Positions 53,020-61,245 of a stretch of DNA of 64,000 bases are shown here, one piece after another. A program made the translations under genes and the position numbers. The DNA lies in assembly GCA_964452645.1 (NCBI GenBank), contig CAYVMO010000002.1, positions 124,001 through 188,000 of the forward strand. The letters run 5' to 3'. Position 1 is the first letter of the stretch; the number at the start of each line of letters is the position of its first letter. The notes beneath the pieces are model-generated. The model saw only the letters and a list, made by a program, of their open reading frames with translations, had not been told where the DNA came from and searched no databases. Source of the DNA: CAYXTW01 sp964452645 (GTDB lineage: Bacteria; Zixibacteria; MSB-5A5; GN15; PGXB01).

Positions 53020-53937
53020 TTAGCCGATCTGGCGGAAGGCATAGTTGGCGAGGCGACGCGCCTCGCGGAAACGGGTTTTGGGGCCGGGCGCACCGAGGAC
53101 GACAATCGTGACCTGTTCACCCCTGTCATTTTCGAGGACGGCGGCGAGGCAATAATCCGACTCGATAATATAGCCGGTCTTACCGGCGACAACATTGTAT
53201 TTGGAGAAGACCATTTTATTGGTATTAATCAATCGTTTCGACCTTCTGCGGTTGACCGGTTTGAGATTATATTTTTTCAGGCTGCTGATGCGCGCGATTT
53301 CGGGATAATTTTTTATGACGGCATTTATCAGCCGGGCGCAGTCGGCGGCAGTCGAGCAATTACGCTCGTCAAGGCCGGTCGGATCGTACATTTTAGTATT
53401 CTCCAGACCCAATTTTTCGGCGCGCTGATTCATTTCTTCGACGAAATTCTCAATCGATCCCGAGACAGTTCGCGCCAGTGCGCGCGTCGCGCGATTATCC
53501 GACCGCAGTAAGGCCGCATGGAGAAGGTCTTTGGCCGTTACTTTATCCCCGGTACGAAACACCGATCTCGACGATTTGTAGCTGTCGGCTTTGCTGATTT
53601 CGATGATCGTATCGGGATCGTACTTATCATAGATTATCATCACCGAAAGAAGTTTGGAGAGTGAGGCGACCGGTCTGATATTTGCGGCATTATAACAATA
53701 GATAACCTTGCCGGAATTATTATCGACCGCGATGGCCGATTTCAAATTCAGATAGATGGCCTGACTGATGTTACTGTCGGGAAGGGCGAAGTCGATAGAG
53801 TCGGTTTTTTCGGGAACGTCAATGGTTTTTGAAATCGATTCGGCGAATTCGAAATTCATAAACATCAGGAACAATATAAAGAGACCGGCCAGCGACAAAA
53901 TGGCCAATCTGACCCTTGATTTATTCTTGTCTACCAT
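53020..53937 (-). CDS. D-alanyl-D-alanine carboxypeptidase (S11 family)
   Basis: A 305-residue penicillin-binding protein that trims peptidoglycan stem peptides. All three active-site motifs are present: SxxK as S92-L-S-K95, SxN as S146-D-N148, and KTG at 253-255 (AGKTGYI). An N-terminal hydrophobic segment (about 10-28) anchors or exports it. The C-terminal domain of DacA-type enzymes is missing, so it is a short form. The start overlaps the stop of the ABC permease gene by 1 bp, so it belongs to that operon. Confidence 0.92.
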   Translation of the reverse strand: MVDKNKSRVRLAILSLAGLFILFLMFMNFEFAESISKTIDVPEKTDSIDFALPDSNISQAIYLNLKSAIAVDNNSGKVIYCYNAANIRPVASLSKLLSVMIIYDKYDPDTIIEISKADSYKSSRSVFRTGDKVTAKDLLHAALLRSDNRATRALARTVSGSIENFVEEMNQRAEKLGLENTKMYDPTGLDERNCSTAADCARLINAVIKNYPEIARISSLKKYNLKPVNRRRSKRLINTNKMVFSKYNVVAGKTGYIIESDYCLAAVLENDRGEQVTIVVLGAPGPKTRFREARRLANYAFRQIG

Positions 53938-55238
53938 TATTTATACGTTATCCACCTCAAAATTTCAGGTAATGTCGGTCGTTTGCCATACATCAAAATT
54001 CCCACTCTGAAAATCCTCCCGGTGACCCAGATAATTCCAAGCGTTGCCAGGAAGGTCAAAATGACCCCCAGGGTTGCTTCGAATATTATGGGATTAACGA
54101 AGCTGAATGTTTCCGGTCCCATTATATTCAGCCGAAGAATCATCATGGTCGGTGTCAGGAAGGGAATCAACGAAAGTACCGTAATGAATGTCGATTCCGG
54201 CTCCTGAATAATATATGAACCCAAAACAATCGGTAATATGTTAAGCAATGTTACGGGAAATATAAAATTCTGTGCCTCCTTCTCGTTGTTAACAATAGCG
54301 CCGATAAGAGCAAAAATGGTCGAATACATCAGATAGCCGAGCAGCATAAAGCAAATAAAATAGATGATAAAGACCGGATTGAAGACGGTATCGGATATGG
54401 CCGGGGCGATACTCAAATCACCTTTAAAGAAATAGATAATCGCGCCCAGCGCCACCCAGATACCGACCTGGGTCAAACTGGCCAATCCCAGACCGATGAT
54501 TTTACCGCCCATCAGCTGGAAGGGTGACACCGACGATACCATCACCTCGATAATCCGCGAATTCTTTTCCTCAATTACCGAGCGCATCAATACCTGACCG
54601 TACGTAATGACCGTTATAAATATAATCATTATGAAAATCAAACCGGCGAAGTACGTCGTCAGGAAATCTCTTTCCTTGCCGCCCGGTGCCTGTTGTTCGA
54701 AAGCGACACGCCGCGTCAGTGTCATGACCGAATCGGTTCCGAGATTAATTTCCGATTTTTCGAGACGCATCTCGGAGAGAATTCTTGAAATTACCTTATC
54801 GAAACGCCGTCCGGTTTGAAGTCCGAAAGATTTTGCCACCATAAAGCAGGAGTCATTATTTTCGATACCGTTATCAATAATCAGATAACTTTTCAATGAT
54901 TTGGCCAGAATCAGGGAATCGAGTCTTTTTCGTGCACGATCGACCGCGACCGAGTCGTCGGGATTTAAATTCAATATTTCGGTAACGTTGTAAGCCGGAT
55001 TGGAATCATCGAGCTTATAAGTCTTTATTCCTTCGGCGAACCTCTCCCCTATCCCCTGACCGTCCATGTCGATGATGGCGATATTTTCGACCGTATCAGA
55101 TTTTTTTGTCGCCAGCATGGCCGGAAGTATGATAACCACGGCCATAAAAGCGGGTGTCAGGATAATACCGATCAGGAATGATTTCTTTTTAACCACCTGG
55201 GCGTATTCGCGTTTTATTATAACCCACAGCTTAGACAT
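53937..55238 (-). CDS. ABC-2 type permease (NatB-like)
   Basis: A 433-residue membrane subunit. The first helix (KKSFLIGIILTPAFMAVVIIL) is followed by a large extracytoplasmic loop (about 45-190), then five hydrophobic segments. The block VIEEKNSRIIEVMVSSVSPFQLMGGK (key part EEKNSRIIEVMVSS) is the signature of the NatB/YhaP group. ATG 55238 overlaps the ATPase gene by 8 bp and is preferred over an upstream start at 55274. It pairs with the ATPase at 55231-56166 as an exporter; Na+ or a drug or lipid are the known substrates of relatives. Confidence 0.9.
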   Translation of the reverse strand: MSKLWVIIKREYAQVVKKKSFLIGIILTPAFMAVVIILPAMLATKKSDTVENIAIIDMDGQGIGERFAEGIKTYKLDDSNPAYNVTEILNLNPDDSVAVDRARKRLDSLILAKSLKSYLIIDNGIENNDSCFMVAKSFGLQTGRRFDKVISRILSEMRLEKSEINLGTDSVMTLTRRVAFEQQAPGGKERDFLTTYFAGLIFIMIIFITVITYGQVLMRSVIEEKNSRIIEVMVSSVSPFQLMGGKIIGLGLASLTQVGIWVALGAIIYFFKGDLSIAPAISDTVFNPVFIIYFICFMLLGYLMYSTIFALIGAIVNNEKEAQNFIFPVTLLNILPIVLGSYIIQEPESTFITVLSLIPFLTPTMMILRLNIMGPETFSFVNPIIFEATLGVILTFLATLGIIWVTGRIFRVGILMYGKRPTLPEILRWITYK

Positions 55239-56166
55239 GGCCGGCTTGCTCCTCAATAAGTTCCCGGGGATCAATACGGGCGACCTTAATAAAGATTTCG
55301 TAGAGTGAAGGTTCCATAATTTCGAAGCGCCTGATTTTTACTTTTTCCGCAAGTCGGCGAAGAATTTCCTGCGTGTCGGCATCCGGCGTTATTTTCAGTT
55401 CGATATAATTGTTAAACTCGATCATTTCCTCCACACCGGGAATTTCACGGGAAAAGGCGCCATCGCCTTCCATGTCAACCTGCAGCGTGTTGGATCCGAA
55501 TTTGGCTTTAACATCGGCAAGTTTACCGTCCAGAACTTTTTGCCCCTTGTTTATAAGGCAAATAAAATCGCACAGTTTTTCGGCCTGCTCCATGACGTGA
55601 GTGGAAAAGAGGATGGTTATGCCGTTACGTTTTTCTTCCATGAGAATGTCTTTAATAAGTTCTATATTAAGCGGATCGAGGCCGGAGAATAACTCATCCA
55701 GAATAATCATCTCCGGCTGATGAATTACGGTTGTGATAAACTGCAGCTTTTGCTGCATTCCCTTGGAAAGCTCCTCCACTTTTTTCTTTCTGTAATCGCT
55801 TAAGGACATCTTTTCCAGCCAGCCGCCGATTAGTTCGAGAGTTCGCGATTTCGGGAAACCTTTCAATTCGGCAAAAAAGACAATGACCTCTTCCAGTGTC
55901 ATTTTTCTATAAAGGCCGCGTTCTTCAGGAAGGTAGCCGACGTTATTCTTGAATTCGCCGGTGACTTTGCCGCCATTTATCAGGATATCCCCTGCATCCG
56001 GCGCGATGATATCCATAATCATGCGGATGGTCGTCGTCTTGCCCGCCCCGTTAGGTCCGATGATACCATAGATGGAACCTTTCGGCACCGATAGGCTTAA
56101 ATTATCGACAGCGACATTTTCGCCGTACGCCTTGCGGATATTTACAAGTTTTAAATAGTCGTCCAT
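55231..56166 (-). CDS. ABC transporter ATP-binding protein (NatA-like)
   Basis: A 311-residue ATPase. Walker A is GPNGAGKTTT (residues 37-46), the signature LSKGMQQKLQF is near 134, Walker B is IILDELFSGLDP with the catalytic glutamate, and the switch histidine is in STHVMEQ. The usual DEP of Walker B reads DEL here. The C-terminal extension (DUF4162-like, about 230-311) is typical of NatA/exporter ATPases. It starts the minus-strand operon ATPase - permease - carboxypeptidase; 58 bp separate it from the DUF72 gene. Confidence 0.94.
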   Translation of the reverse strand: MDDYLKLVNIRKAYGENVAVDNLSLSVPKGSIYGIIGPNGAGKTTTIRMIMDIIAPDAGDILINGGKVTGEFKNNVGYLPEERGLYRKMTLEEVIVFFAELKGFPKSRTLELIGGWLEKMSLSDYRKKKVEELSKGMQQKLQFITTVIHQPEMIILDELFSGLDPLNIELIKDILMEEKRNGITILFSTHVMEQAEKLCDFICLINKGQKVLDGKLADVKAKFGSNTLQVDMEGDGAFSREIPGVEEMIEFNNYIELKITPDADTQEILRRLAEKVKIRRFEIMEPSLYEIFIKVARIDPRELIEEQAGHV

Positions 56167-56224
56167 ACAGCCTCAATAAATATATCAATTTAAAATCTGA
56201 TAAATCACGGTCAACATAAAAAAT

Positions 56225-56992
56225 TCACAGATTTAATTTCTGCATCATTTCCCGCGCGTTTTTAACGGCCTGACCCAGATGGCAATTGTTAAAGAAAATG
56301 TACAGCTTTTTCGCCTTGTCCTTCATCTTTTCGATTTTCTTTTTCCATTCCTCGAGCTCCTCATCGCTGTAGTCATAATCGTATCGCAATGCCCCGCCGC
56401 TCCACCACTGCTCGGCGTTACGGCCGTGCAGTCTGATATAAGCGGTCTCGGTGGTATTAAACAAATCGGGGCTGAGCAGGCCGCGCAGCGGAGGTTCATC
56501 GACGGCGACATAGCCGATGTTATTATTTTTAAAGGTTTCATACATCGTTCTATTTACCCAGCTATCGTGGCGAAATTCGATAAAAAGTTCATGCGGCTGC
56601 AACAATTCGCGGCAGTTTTTTATATAATCCAGATTGACCGCCGCGAATTTAAAGGAGTACGGAAACTGCGCCAGAAGCCCTTTTAATTTTCCCGATTCAT
56701 GCATCGGCTTGAGGCATTCATGATATTGCTTTACAGCTTCGGTGATACCTTTTCTTTTATGCGTCAAAGTGTTCGGCGTTTTGACTATGAATTCGAAATT
56801 TTCAGGTGTTTTCTTTTCGATGTTGGCCATCACGGCCGGATGGGGGATGCGATAGTACGTCGAGTTTATCTCGACCGTCGGGAAATATTTTACATAGTAG
56901 TCAAGATATTTTCCCTTTTTAATATCGGCCGGATAAAAGGGACCTTTCCAGTCTTCGAAACTGTAACCGGATGTACCGATTTTTATGTCCAT
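56225..56992 (-). CDS. DUF72 family protein
   Basis: A 255-residue TIM-barrel-like protein of the DUF72 (YecE) group, of unknown function. Typical features are the N-terminal IGTSGYSFEDWKGPFYP (key part GTSGYSF), FPTVEINSTYYRIP (key part VEINSTYY), FIEFRHDSW and the closing AYIRLHGRN then YIFFNNCHLGQAVKNA (key part FFNNCHLG). Its ATG directly follows the stop (TAG) of the 40-residue zinc-ribbon gene, so it is translated from the same mRNA as the membrane-protein genes upstream. Confidence 0.93.
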   Translation of the reverse strand: MDIKIGTSGYSFEDWKGPFYPADIKKGKYLDYYVKYFPTVEINSTYYRIPHPAVMANIEKKTPENFEFIVKTPNTLTHKRKGITEAVKQYHECLKPMHESGKLKGLLAQFPYSFKFAAVNLDYIKNCRELLQPHELFIEFRHDSWVNRTMYETFKNNNIGYVAVDEPPLRGLLSPDLFNTTETAYIRLHGRNAEQWWSGGALRYDYDYSDEELEEWKKKIEKMKDKAKKLYIFFNNCHLGQAVKNAREMMQKLNL

Positions 56993-57115
56993 CTACTTTT
57001 TCTCTTTCAACTGCTGGAATTTTACGCGTCCGCATCCGGGACAAACCCATTTTCTTCTCTTGTGAAAAGAACGTTTTTGCTCTATCATTTTAATTTTACA
57101 TCTCGAGCAGATCAT
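56993..57115 (-). CDS. 40-residue zinc-ribbon protein
   Basis: A small gene easily missed. ATG at 57115-57113 overlaps the upstream gene's TGA (57114-57112) as ATGA, and TAG 56995-56993 abuts the DUF72 ATG. The product has two CxxC pairs, CSRC (residues 3-6) and CPGC (25-28), separated by a basic helix-like stretch (KRSFHKRRKW), the arrangement of a four-cysteine zinc ribbon. It is rich in Lys and Arg, suggesting nucleic-acid or ribosome contact. The head-to-tail junctions on both sides strongly support translation. Confidence 0.75.
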   Translation of the reverse strand: MICSRCKIKMIEQKRSFHKRRKWVCPGCGRVKFQQLKEKK

Positions 57116-57726
57116 TTTATTAAATGCAAAAAGTCGGTCAGTAAAAAATCAATCCGGCCGATAAAGGTCGACATCCGCGACATAACCGTATAACCGAAAG
57201 TCGTACCGAAAAATATCATCAGAAAATAAGTTCCCAGCTTAGCTGCTTTGCCCATGACGCCTTTGTGTTCACGGCTGAAATAAAAATAGGCTAAAGTCGA
57301 TAAAAGCCCGACCACCACGACCAGAGCGTCAAAATTAAAAACTCCATTTTCGGCCAGCAGCGGCATCACCGAAGCGGAGACCTGTTTCAATGTGCGCGCA
57401 TAGAGCATCGCCGGAATGGCGACACCAGCCCCGGCGCCAATCATAAAGGCAATCGGGATGCGCGACATCCAGGATATCTTTTTGGAAAAACGGCTGAACA
57501 TCAGAAGACCGAGTATCAACGGTAAAATCATAATAAACTTGCCGTCGCCGAACAGCGGATTAAAAAGATTATCAACCAGCGTCGTCTGCCAGAAAATCAC
57601 CAGCGTGTACCCGATCGACAAACCGATCAGCCACGACTCCGCGATTCGATAGACGGGATTATCCTTATACAGAAAAGTATAAATCGCCAGAGTAAGAATC
57701 CCCGCTATCAGCGTTCCGAAATCCAT
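57112..57726 (-). CDS. Six-span membrane protein of unknown family (system gene 4)
   Basis: A 204-residue protein with about six membrane segments and short loops. No signal peptide, enzyme motif or known domain was recognised. The early segment ESWLIGLSIGYTLVIFWQT and the late pair VVGLLSTLAYFYFS and FLMIFFGTTFGYTVMS are conserved-looking. It begins one base after the stop of the upstream gene and ends overlapping the zinc-ribbon gene. Its arrangement of spans resembles the protein encoded at 58536-59165, suggesting distant paralogy (by eye). Confidence 0.7.
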   Translation of the reverse strand: MDFGTLIAGILTLAIYTFLYKDNPVYRIAESWLIGLSIGYTLVIFWQTTLVDNLFNPLFGDGKFIMILPLILGLLMFSRFSKKISWMSRIPIAFMIGAGAGVAIPAMLYARTLKQVSASVMPLLAENGVFNFDALVVVVGLLSTLAYFYFSREHKGVMGKAAKLGTYFLMIFFGTTFGYTVMSRMSTFIGRIDFLLTDFLHLIK

Positions 57727-57727
57727 T

Positions 57728-58531
57728 TTAGCCTCTCCCCTGCTGCTTCCGACTTCGGAAATAAATAATATTACCGATTATAATCAGTGCAATCACGTAA
57801 AAGTGCGCCGACGTTTGCGCCAGCATGCCTCGATTACCGGCGCCGCGTTTGCCGTACAGGTTTTCGTATTCGGCGGCACCTTTCAATCCGCCGACGACCG
57901 CATAAAGCTGTCCCGATGCCAGATAGGGATCGTACGAGGTAATCATGGCCGCCGTCAGACCAGCCATAATCTGTTGATTGTACCGTGCACCGCCATATTC
58001 GATCCACTGCGCCGGGCGATCACCATCGGCAATCGTAATCACCATGTCGATGTCATCATAATTATTAATACCGTGCATGATCGGGATGGTGTCGGTTTTG
58101 TTGCCGAGGTAATCCTCGGGGAAAACGCGCGTGATGGATTCGCCGATGCCCAGAATAGCCGAGATTTGCTGCGGTTTGAAGCCGAGGAAGACATAATCCC
58201 GGCCGTATTTCAAGCCGAATTCAGCGGCGGCTTTGGTCATCATACGGTAACCGATGGCGGTTCCTTCGGCGAATAGCGACAGCCCGATGACCCTGGCTTT
58301 GCTCCTGAAGGCGTGGCGAAGCAACGCCAGGGCGATCGGTTTTATCTCGGGGAGAGATGAAGCCTCATGATCGAATGAAAAAAGGATGACCGATGATTCG
58401 GGAAGATTTTCGATATAATCGAATGCTTTTTGTACCTCCGGTGAGGGTTGAGTATCGAATGGAATAGACAGAATGTATGAAACGACCACTATCAGAAACA
58501 TGCCGGCAAAGATTATCCATCTGGATTTCAT
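57728..58531 (-). CDS. Membrane-anchored alpha/beta protein of unknown family (system gene 3)
   Basis: A 267-residue protein with one N-terminal span (about 6-24), a globular domain (about 30-238) and one C-terminal span (about 242-260). The domain alternates strands and helices in Rossmann-like order: SVILFSFDHEASSLPE, then ARVIGLSLF, DYVFLGFKPQQISAILG, IDMVITIADGD and QQIMAGLTAAMITSYDPYL. The same order of elements appears in the product of 59153-59920. The domain is probably on the outside face, because the first span follows a short positive N-terminus. The gene lies 4 bp after gene 2 of the set. Confidence 0.7.
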   Translation of the reverse strand: MKSRWIIFAGMFLIVVVSYILSIPFDTQPSPEVQKAFDYIENLPESSVILFSFDHEASSLPEIKPIALALLRHAFRSKARVIGLSLFAEGTAIGYRMMTKAAAEFGLKYGRDYVFLGFKPQQISAILGIGESITRVFPEDYLGNKTDTIPIMHGINNYDDIDMVITIADGDRPAQWIEYGGARYNQQIMAGLTAAMITSYDPYLASGQLYAVVGGLKGAAEYENLYGKRGAGNRGMLAQTSAHFYVIALIIIGNIIYFRSRKQQGRG

Positions 58532-58535
58532 GTGC

Positions 58536-59165
58536 TCAATTTCCCCTCAGATAAGTTCGTTCGATTCCCAAAATCACGCGCAACGCGGTGGTCATGGAAC
58601 CGAGCCCGATGCCGATCAATATGGCGCGCCGGGCGGACATCGATGGATAATTCTGTATCCAGAACCCGATTTTGGGGAAGGATTTGGATATCAATTCGGC
58701 AATGGGAACGCGACCAATCAAAACGATTAAGGCGGTCACGAGAAGAATCGAGGCTGAAATTGACCGTGCTCGAAAACCTCGGTATGAAGCCGAGGCGACA
58801 AAAAAAGCGAGCAGCGAAAAAACGGTCGCCTGCATCGGCGCCTGCATATTCTCAAAAGCCCATAAGAAAGGCGAATCGATTTTAGTCCCGCCGACCAGGG
58901 CCAATATCGGCATCACGAATAATCCAATGAGTGAGATCGTACGGTACGGCGTTTCTTTTTTTTGCGAGATACTCTTCAGGTTTGTTTTTATAAAAGCGGC
59001 GACGCCGACAAAAAGCGTGAAGGCGAAAATTATCTGCCACCACTCGAGGATATTTTCATAGACTGATTTCGCCATCGGATACGAGGAAAAATACTGGGCA
59101 AACATGATGACGCCGGAAATAAGACAGACCAGAAGCGGAATACGGGTTTGCATCAAAATTGCCAC
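58536..59165 (-). CDS. Six-span membrane protein of unknown family (system gene 2)
   Basis: A 209-residue protein with about six membrane segments. Conserved-looking features are the loop PKIGFWIQNYPS, WAFENMQAPMQAT and the terminal basic segment IERTYLRGN. No transport or enzyme motif was recognised. It overlaps the preceding gene by 13 bp and is followed by gene 3 after 4 bp. The spacing of spans and basic loops parallels that in the protein from 57112-57726. Confidence 0.7.
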   Translation of the reverse strand: MAILMQTRIPLLVCLISGVIMFAQYFSSYPMAKSVYENILEWWQIIFAFTLFVGVAAFIKTNLKSISQKKETPYRTISLIGLFVMPILALVGGTKIDSPFLWAFENMQAPMQATVFSLLAFFVASASYRGFRARSISASILLVTALIVLIGRVPIAELISKSFPKIGFWIQNYPSMSARRAILIGIGLGSMTTALRVILGIERTYLRGN

Positions 59166-59920
59166 CAGGTTGATGAAGGATCGATGGTCGCCCAGATAAT
59201 TGAGATGATTATAAAAAGGGCGATCAGGATTTTTAATATATCCTGCGCCTTGACGCTGGAGAGAATCGATTCGTTGCCGGAAAGATAACCGGAAGCGGCG
59301 AATAGTTCTTCGCCGATTAAAGTGTAATCACAGGCGACAATAAAAAACGATAATTGTATGGTCGAGTCGGTTCCCGCAATCTGAATCGCGCCGATAGAAT
59401 TACCGGTCTCGGCCAGAATAAGCGACTCAGCCTCGAAAGTTCCCAGCAGGAAAATCGAGGCCGGTTTCGAGCGGCTGATGATACCGTCGACGGCGGCCGC
59501 ATAACCGAATTGCGAGGACGAAATGTAAAAGATGTCGTCGGCTTTAAACCGCTCCGGATAACCGGCGCGGACATAACCTTCCCGGGCGACTTCCTGAGCC
59601 ACCGCCATGATAACCGGATCGTGAGTCGGATATAATAAACGGCAATCGTATTCGGCGGTTTTTTCGGCAACTTTTGATAATATATTCATGGAAGCGATGG
59701 TCGTCGGCCTCTGAATATCGCCGCCCCATCCCGGCGTATATAAAATCGCGGCACCCATCTCGGTGGCGCGTCCGACTGCCTCCTCGACGGCCTTGAGTCC
59801 CGGGATTTCGCGAATTTTGAATTTCCTTCCCGACCTGACCGACCAGATGGTGTATAAAACGATAATGAACGATATTATTGAGAAAACCAGCGTCGGTATT
59901 GTACTGCCGTCAAACCACAT
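59153..59920 (-). CDS. DUF6754-like membrane protein (system gene 1)
   Basis: A 255-residue protein with spans at about 10-30 and 228-246 around an alpha/beta domain: GAAILYTPGWGGDIQRPT, TTIASMNIL, YDCRLLYPTHDPVIMAVAQE, DDIFYISSSQFGYAAAVDG, ASIFLLGTFEAESLILAE and FFIVACDYTLIGEELFAA. It resembles proteins annotated as DUF6754 (recalled, not searched). ATG 59920 is preferred over 60013, because the first span begins there and the upstream region is promoter for the divergent importer. It heads the four-gene membrane set and, with the zinc-ribbon and DUF72 genes, a six-gene operon. Confidence 0.7.
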   Translation of the reverse strand: MWFDGSTIPTLVFSIISFIIVLYTIWSVRSGRKFKIREIPGLKAVEEAVGRATEMGAAILYTPGWGGDIQRPTTIASMNILSKVAEKTAEYDCRLLYPTHDPVIMAVAQEVAREGYVRAGYPERFKADDIFYISSSQFGYAAAVDGIISRSKPASIFLLGTFEAESLILAETGNSIGAIQIAGTDSTIQLSFFIVACDYTLIGEELFAASGYLSGNESILSSVKAQDILKILIALFIIISIIWATIDPSSTWWQF

Positions 59921-59968
59921 ACAGTGATTTAAACAATCGGCAGTTGTCAAATCAACAAAAAGTTTAAC

Positions 59969-59997
59969 TTGACATGAATCGTGAAGAGATTTATTCT
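59969..59997 (+). promoter_or_regulatory. Promoter of the sugar ABC importer, leaderless spacing
   Basis: TTGACA (59969-59974), a 17-bp spacer, TATTCT (59992-59997). Only 6 nt separate the -10 from ATG 60004. The upstream in-frame ATG at 59974 lies inside the -35/spacer and cannot be used from this promoter. Confidence 0.7.
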
Positions 59998-60003
59998 CGA
60001 GCC

Positions 60004-61245
60004 ATGAAAACAAAATATATATTTCTTGCTTTACTGGTAATTTTGGCGGCAGTCTTTACGTCCTGCTCCAAAAAAAGTCAACCTGCAGGCCAAATCACTC
60101 TCGAATGGTGGCAATTCTGGACCGATCCCTCAATCAGCCCGACTATCGAGAAAATGGTTCTGGATTATGAAAAGCTGCACCCCAATGTAAAAATCAATCG
60201 CACCGATCTTACCTGGGCGAACGGTCATGAAAAAATAGTGGTTGCCTTTTCATCGGGAACGGCCCCCGACATTATCGAACTCGGCTCCGATTGGGTTCCC
60301 GAGTTTTCATCGACGGAACATCTGGCTGATATCACCGATAGTGTTGTTAATGACACGGCCGGTTTTTATAACTGGGCACCGGTAATCTATAATGACAGAA
60401 TATTTGGATTCCCCTGGATCCTGGGAACCAGAGTATTGTTTGTAAATCGGGATCTGATGAATCGGGCCAAATTCGGAAAAGAATTCGTGCCGACCAACTG
60501 GCCGCAGTTAAAAGAGGTTTGCTATAAAATCGACTCACTGGGTAAGGATATATATGGGTTCGGCTCGAATGCGGCGGAGAAACATCGGCTGTACAAGAAA
60601 TTTCTACCGTTTTTCTGGTCGTATGACGGGCGGATTATCAGCAAAAATGGTAAGTACTGCGTCTTTTCGAGCGACAAAGCGTACAAGGCGCTTAAATTTT
60701 ACAAGGAACTGTCGGACAGTTGCTCGATGGTCGACACCCAGCGGCGGCTGGAGGATGCTTTTCTTGACGGCAAGGTAGGTGTGATTATTTCCGGCGACTG
60801 GCTTTTGAAACGTATTCGAAATGAGAAACCTGATTTTAATTTCACGACAACTCTGATTCCCGGCCCCAAATATCCCGGCAAATCTTTTGCCGGCGGCGAA
60901 TATCTGGCTGTCAATGTTAAATCAGACCGTAAGGCGGCGGCGCTTGATTTTATCAGGTTCATAACCAATGCCGAAAATCAACTGCTGTTTTGCAAAGCCA
61001 ACTATTCGGCCAATCCTTCAAACAAGGAAACGACCAAGGATCCATTTTTCACCGACGATATCAATTTGCAGACATTCGTGGTACAGATGAATTCGTCGCA
61101 ATCACCGCCGGCTATTCCCCAATGGGTGTATGTCGAAGATATAATCGAGACGGCCCTGGAAGATATCCTTTTCAACGGCGCCCCGATGGCGGAACGGCTT
61201 TATAAGGCCAAAATCGATATCGAAAAATTATTAAAGATGCGATGA
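60004..61245 (+). CDS. Extracellular sugar-binding lipoprotein of an ABC importer
   Basis: A 413-residue solute-binding protein of the family that includes MalE-type and other oligosaccharide binders. From ATG 60004 a clean lipoprotein signal (KTKYIFLALLVILAAVFTSC, Cys21) precedes the domain; ITLEWWQFWTDPS and VVAFSSGTAPDIIELGSDW (key part GTAPDIIELG) are typical, with the hinge-region GEYLAVNVKSDRKAAALDFI near 310 (key part AALDFIRF). The next gene overlaps by 4 bp (ATGA). The sugar cannot be predicted. The start is fixed by the signal peptide. Confidence 0.92.
   Translation: MKTKYIFLALLVILAAVFTSCSKKSQPAGQITLEWWQFWTDPSISPTIEKMVLDYEKLHPNVKINRTDLTWANGHEKIVVAFSSGTAPDIIELGSDWVPEFSSTEHLADITDSVVNDTAGFYNWAPVIYNDRIFGFPWILGTRVLFVNRDLMNRAKFGKEFVPTNWPQLKEVCYKIDSLGKDIYGFGSNAAEKHRLYKKFLPFFWSYDGRIISKNGKYCVFSSDKAYKALKFYKELSDSCSMVDTQRRLEDAFLDGKVGVIISGDWLLKRIRNEKPDFNFTTTLIPGPKYPGKSFAGGEYLAVNVKSDRKAAALDFIRFITNAENQLLFCKANYSANPSNKETTKDPFFTDDINLQTFVVQMNSSQSPPAIPQWVYVEDIIETALEDILFNGAPMAERLYKAKIDIEKLLKMR

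Noticed and set aside
59918..59965. Fourth leaderless promoter, for the DUF6754-like gene
   Set aside because: Candidate boxes TTGATT and TTTAAA match the consensus at only four of six bases each; too weak to claim.
59974..60003. Upstream ATG for the sugar-binding lipoprotein
   Set aside because: It lies inside the promoter and puts ten residues before the lipoprotein signal.
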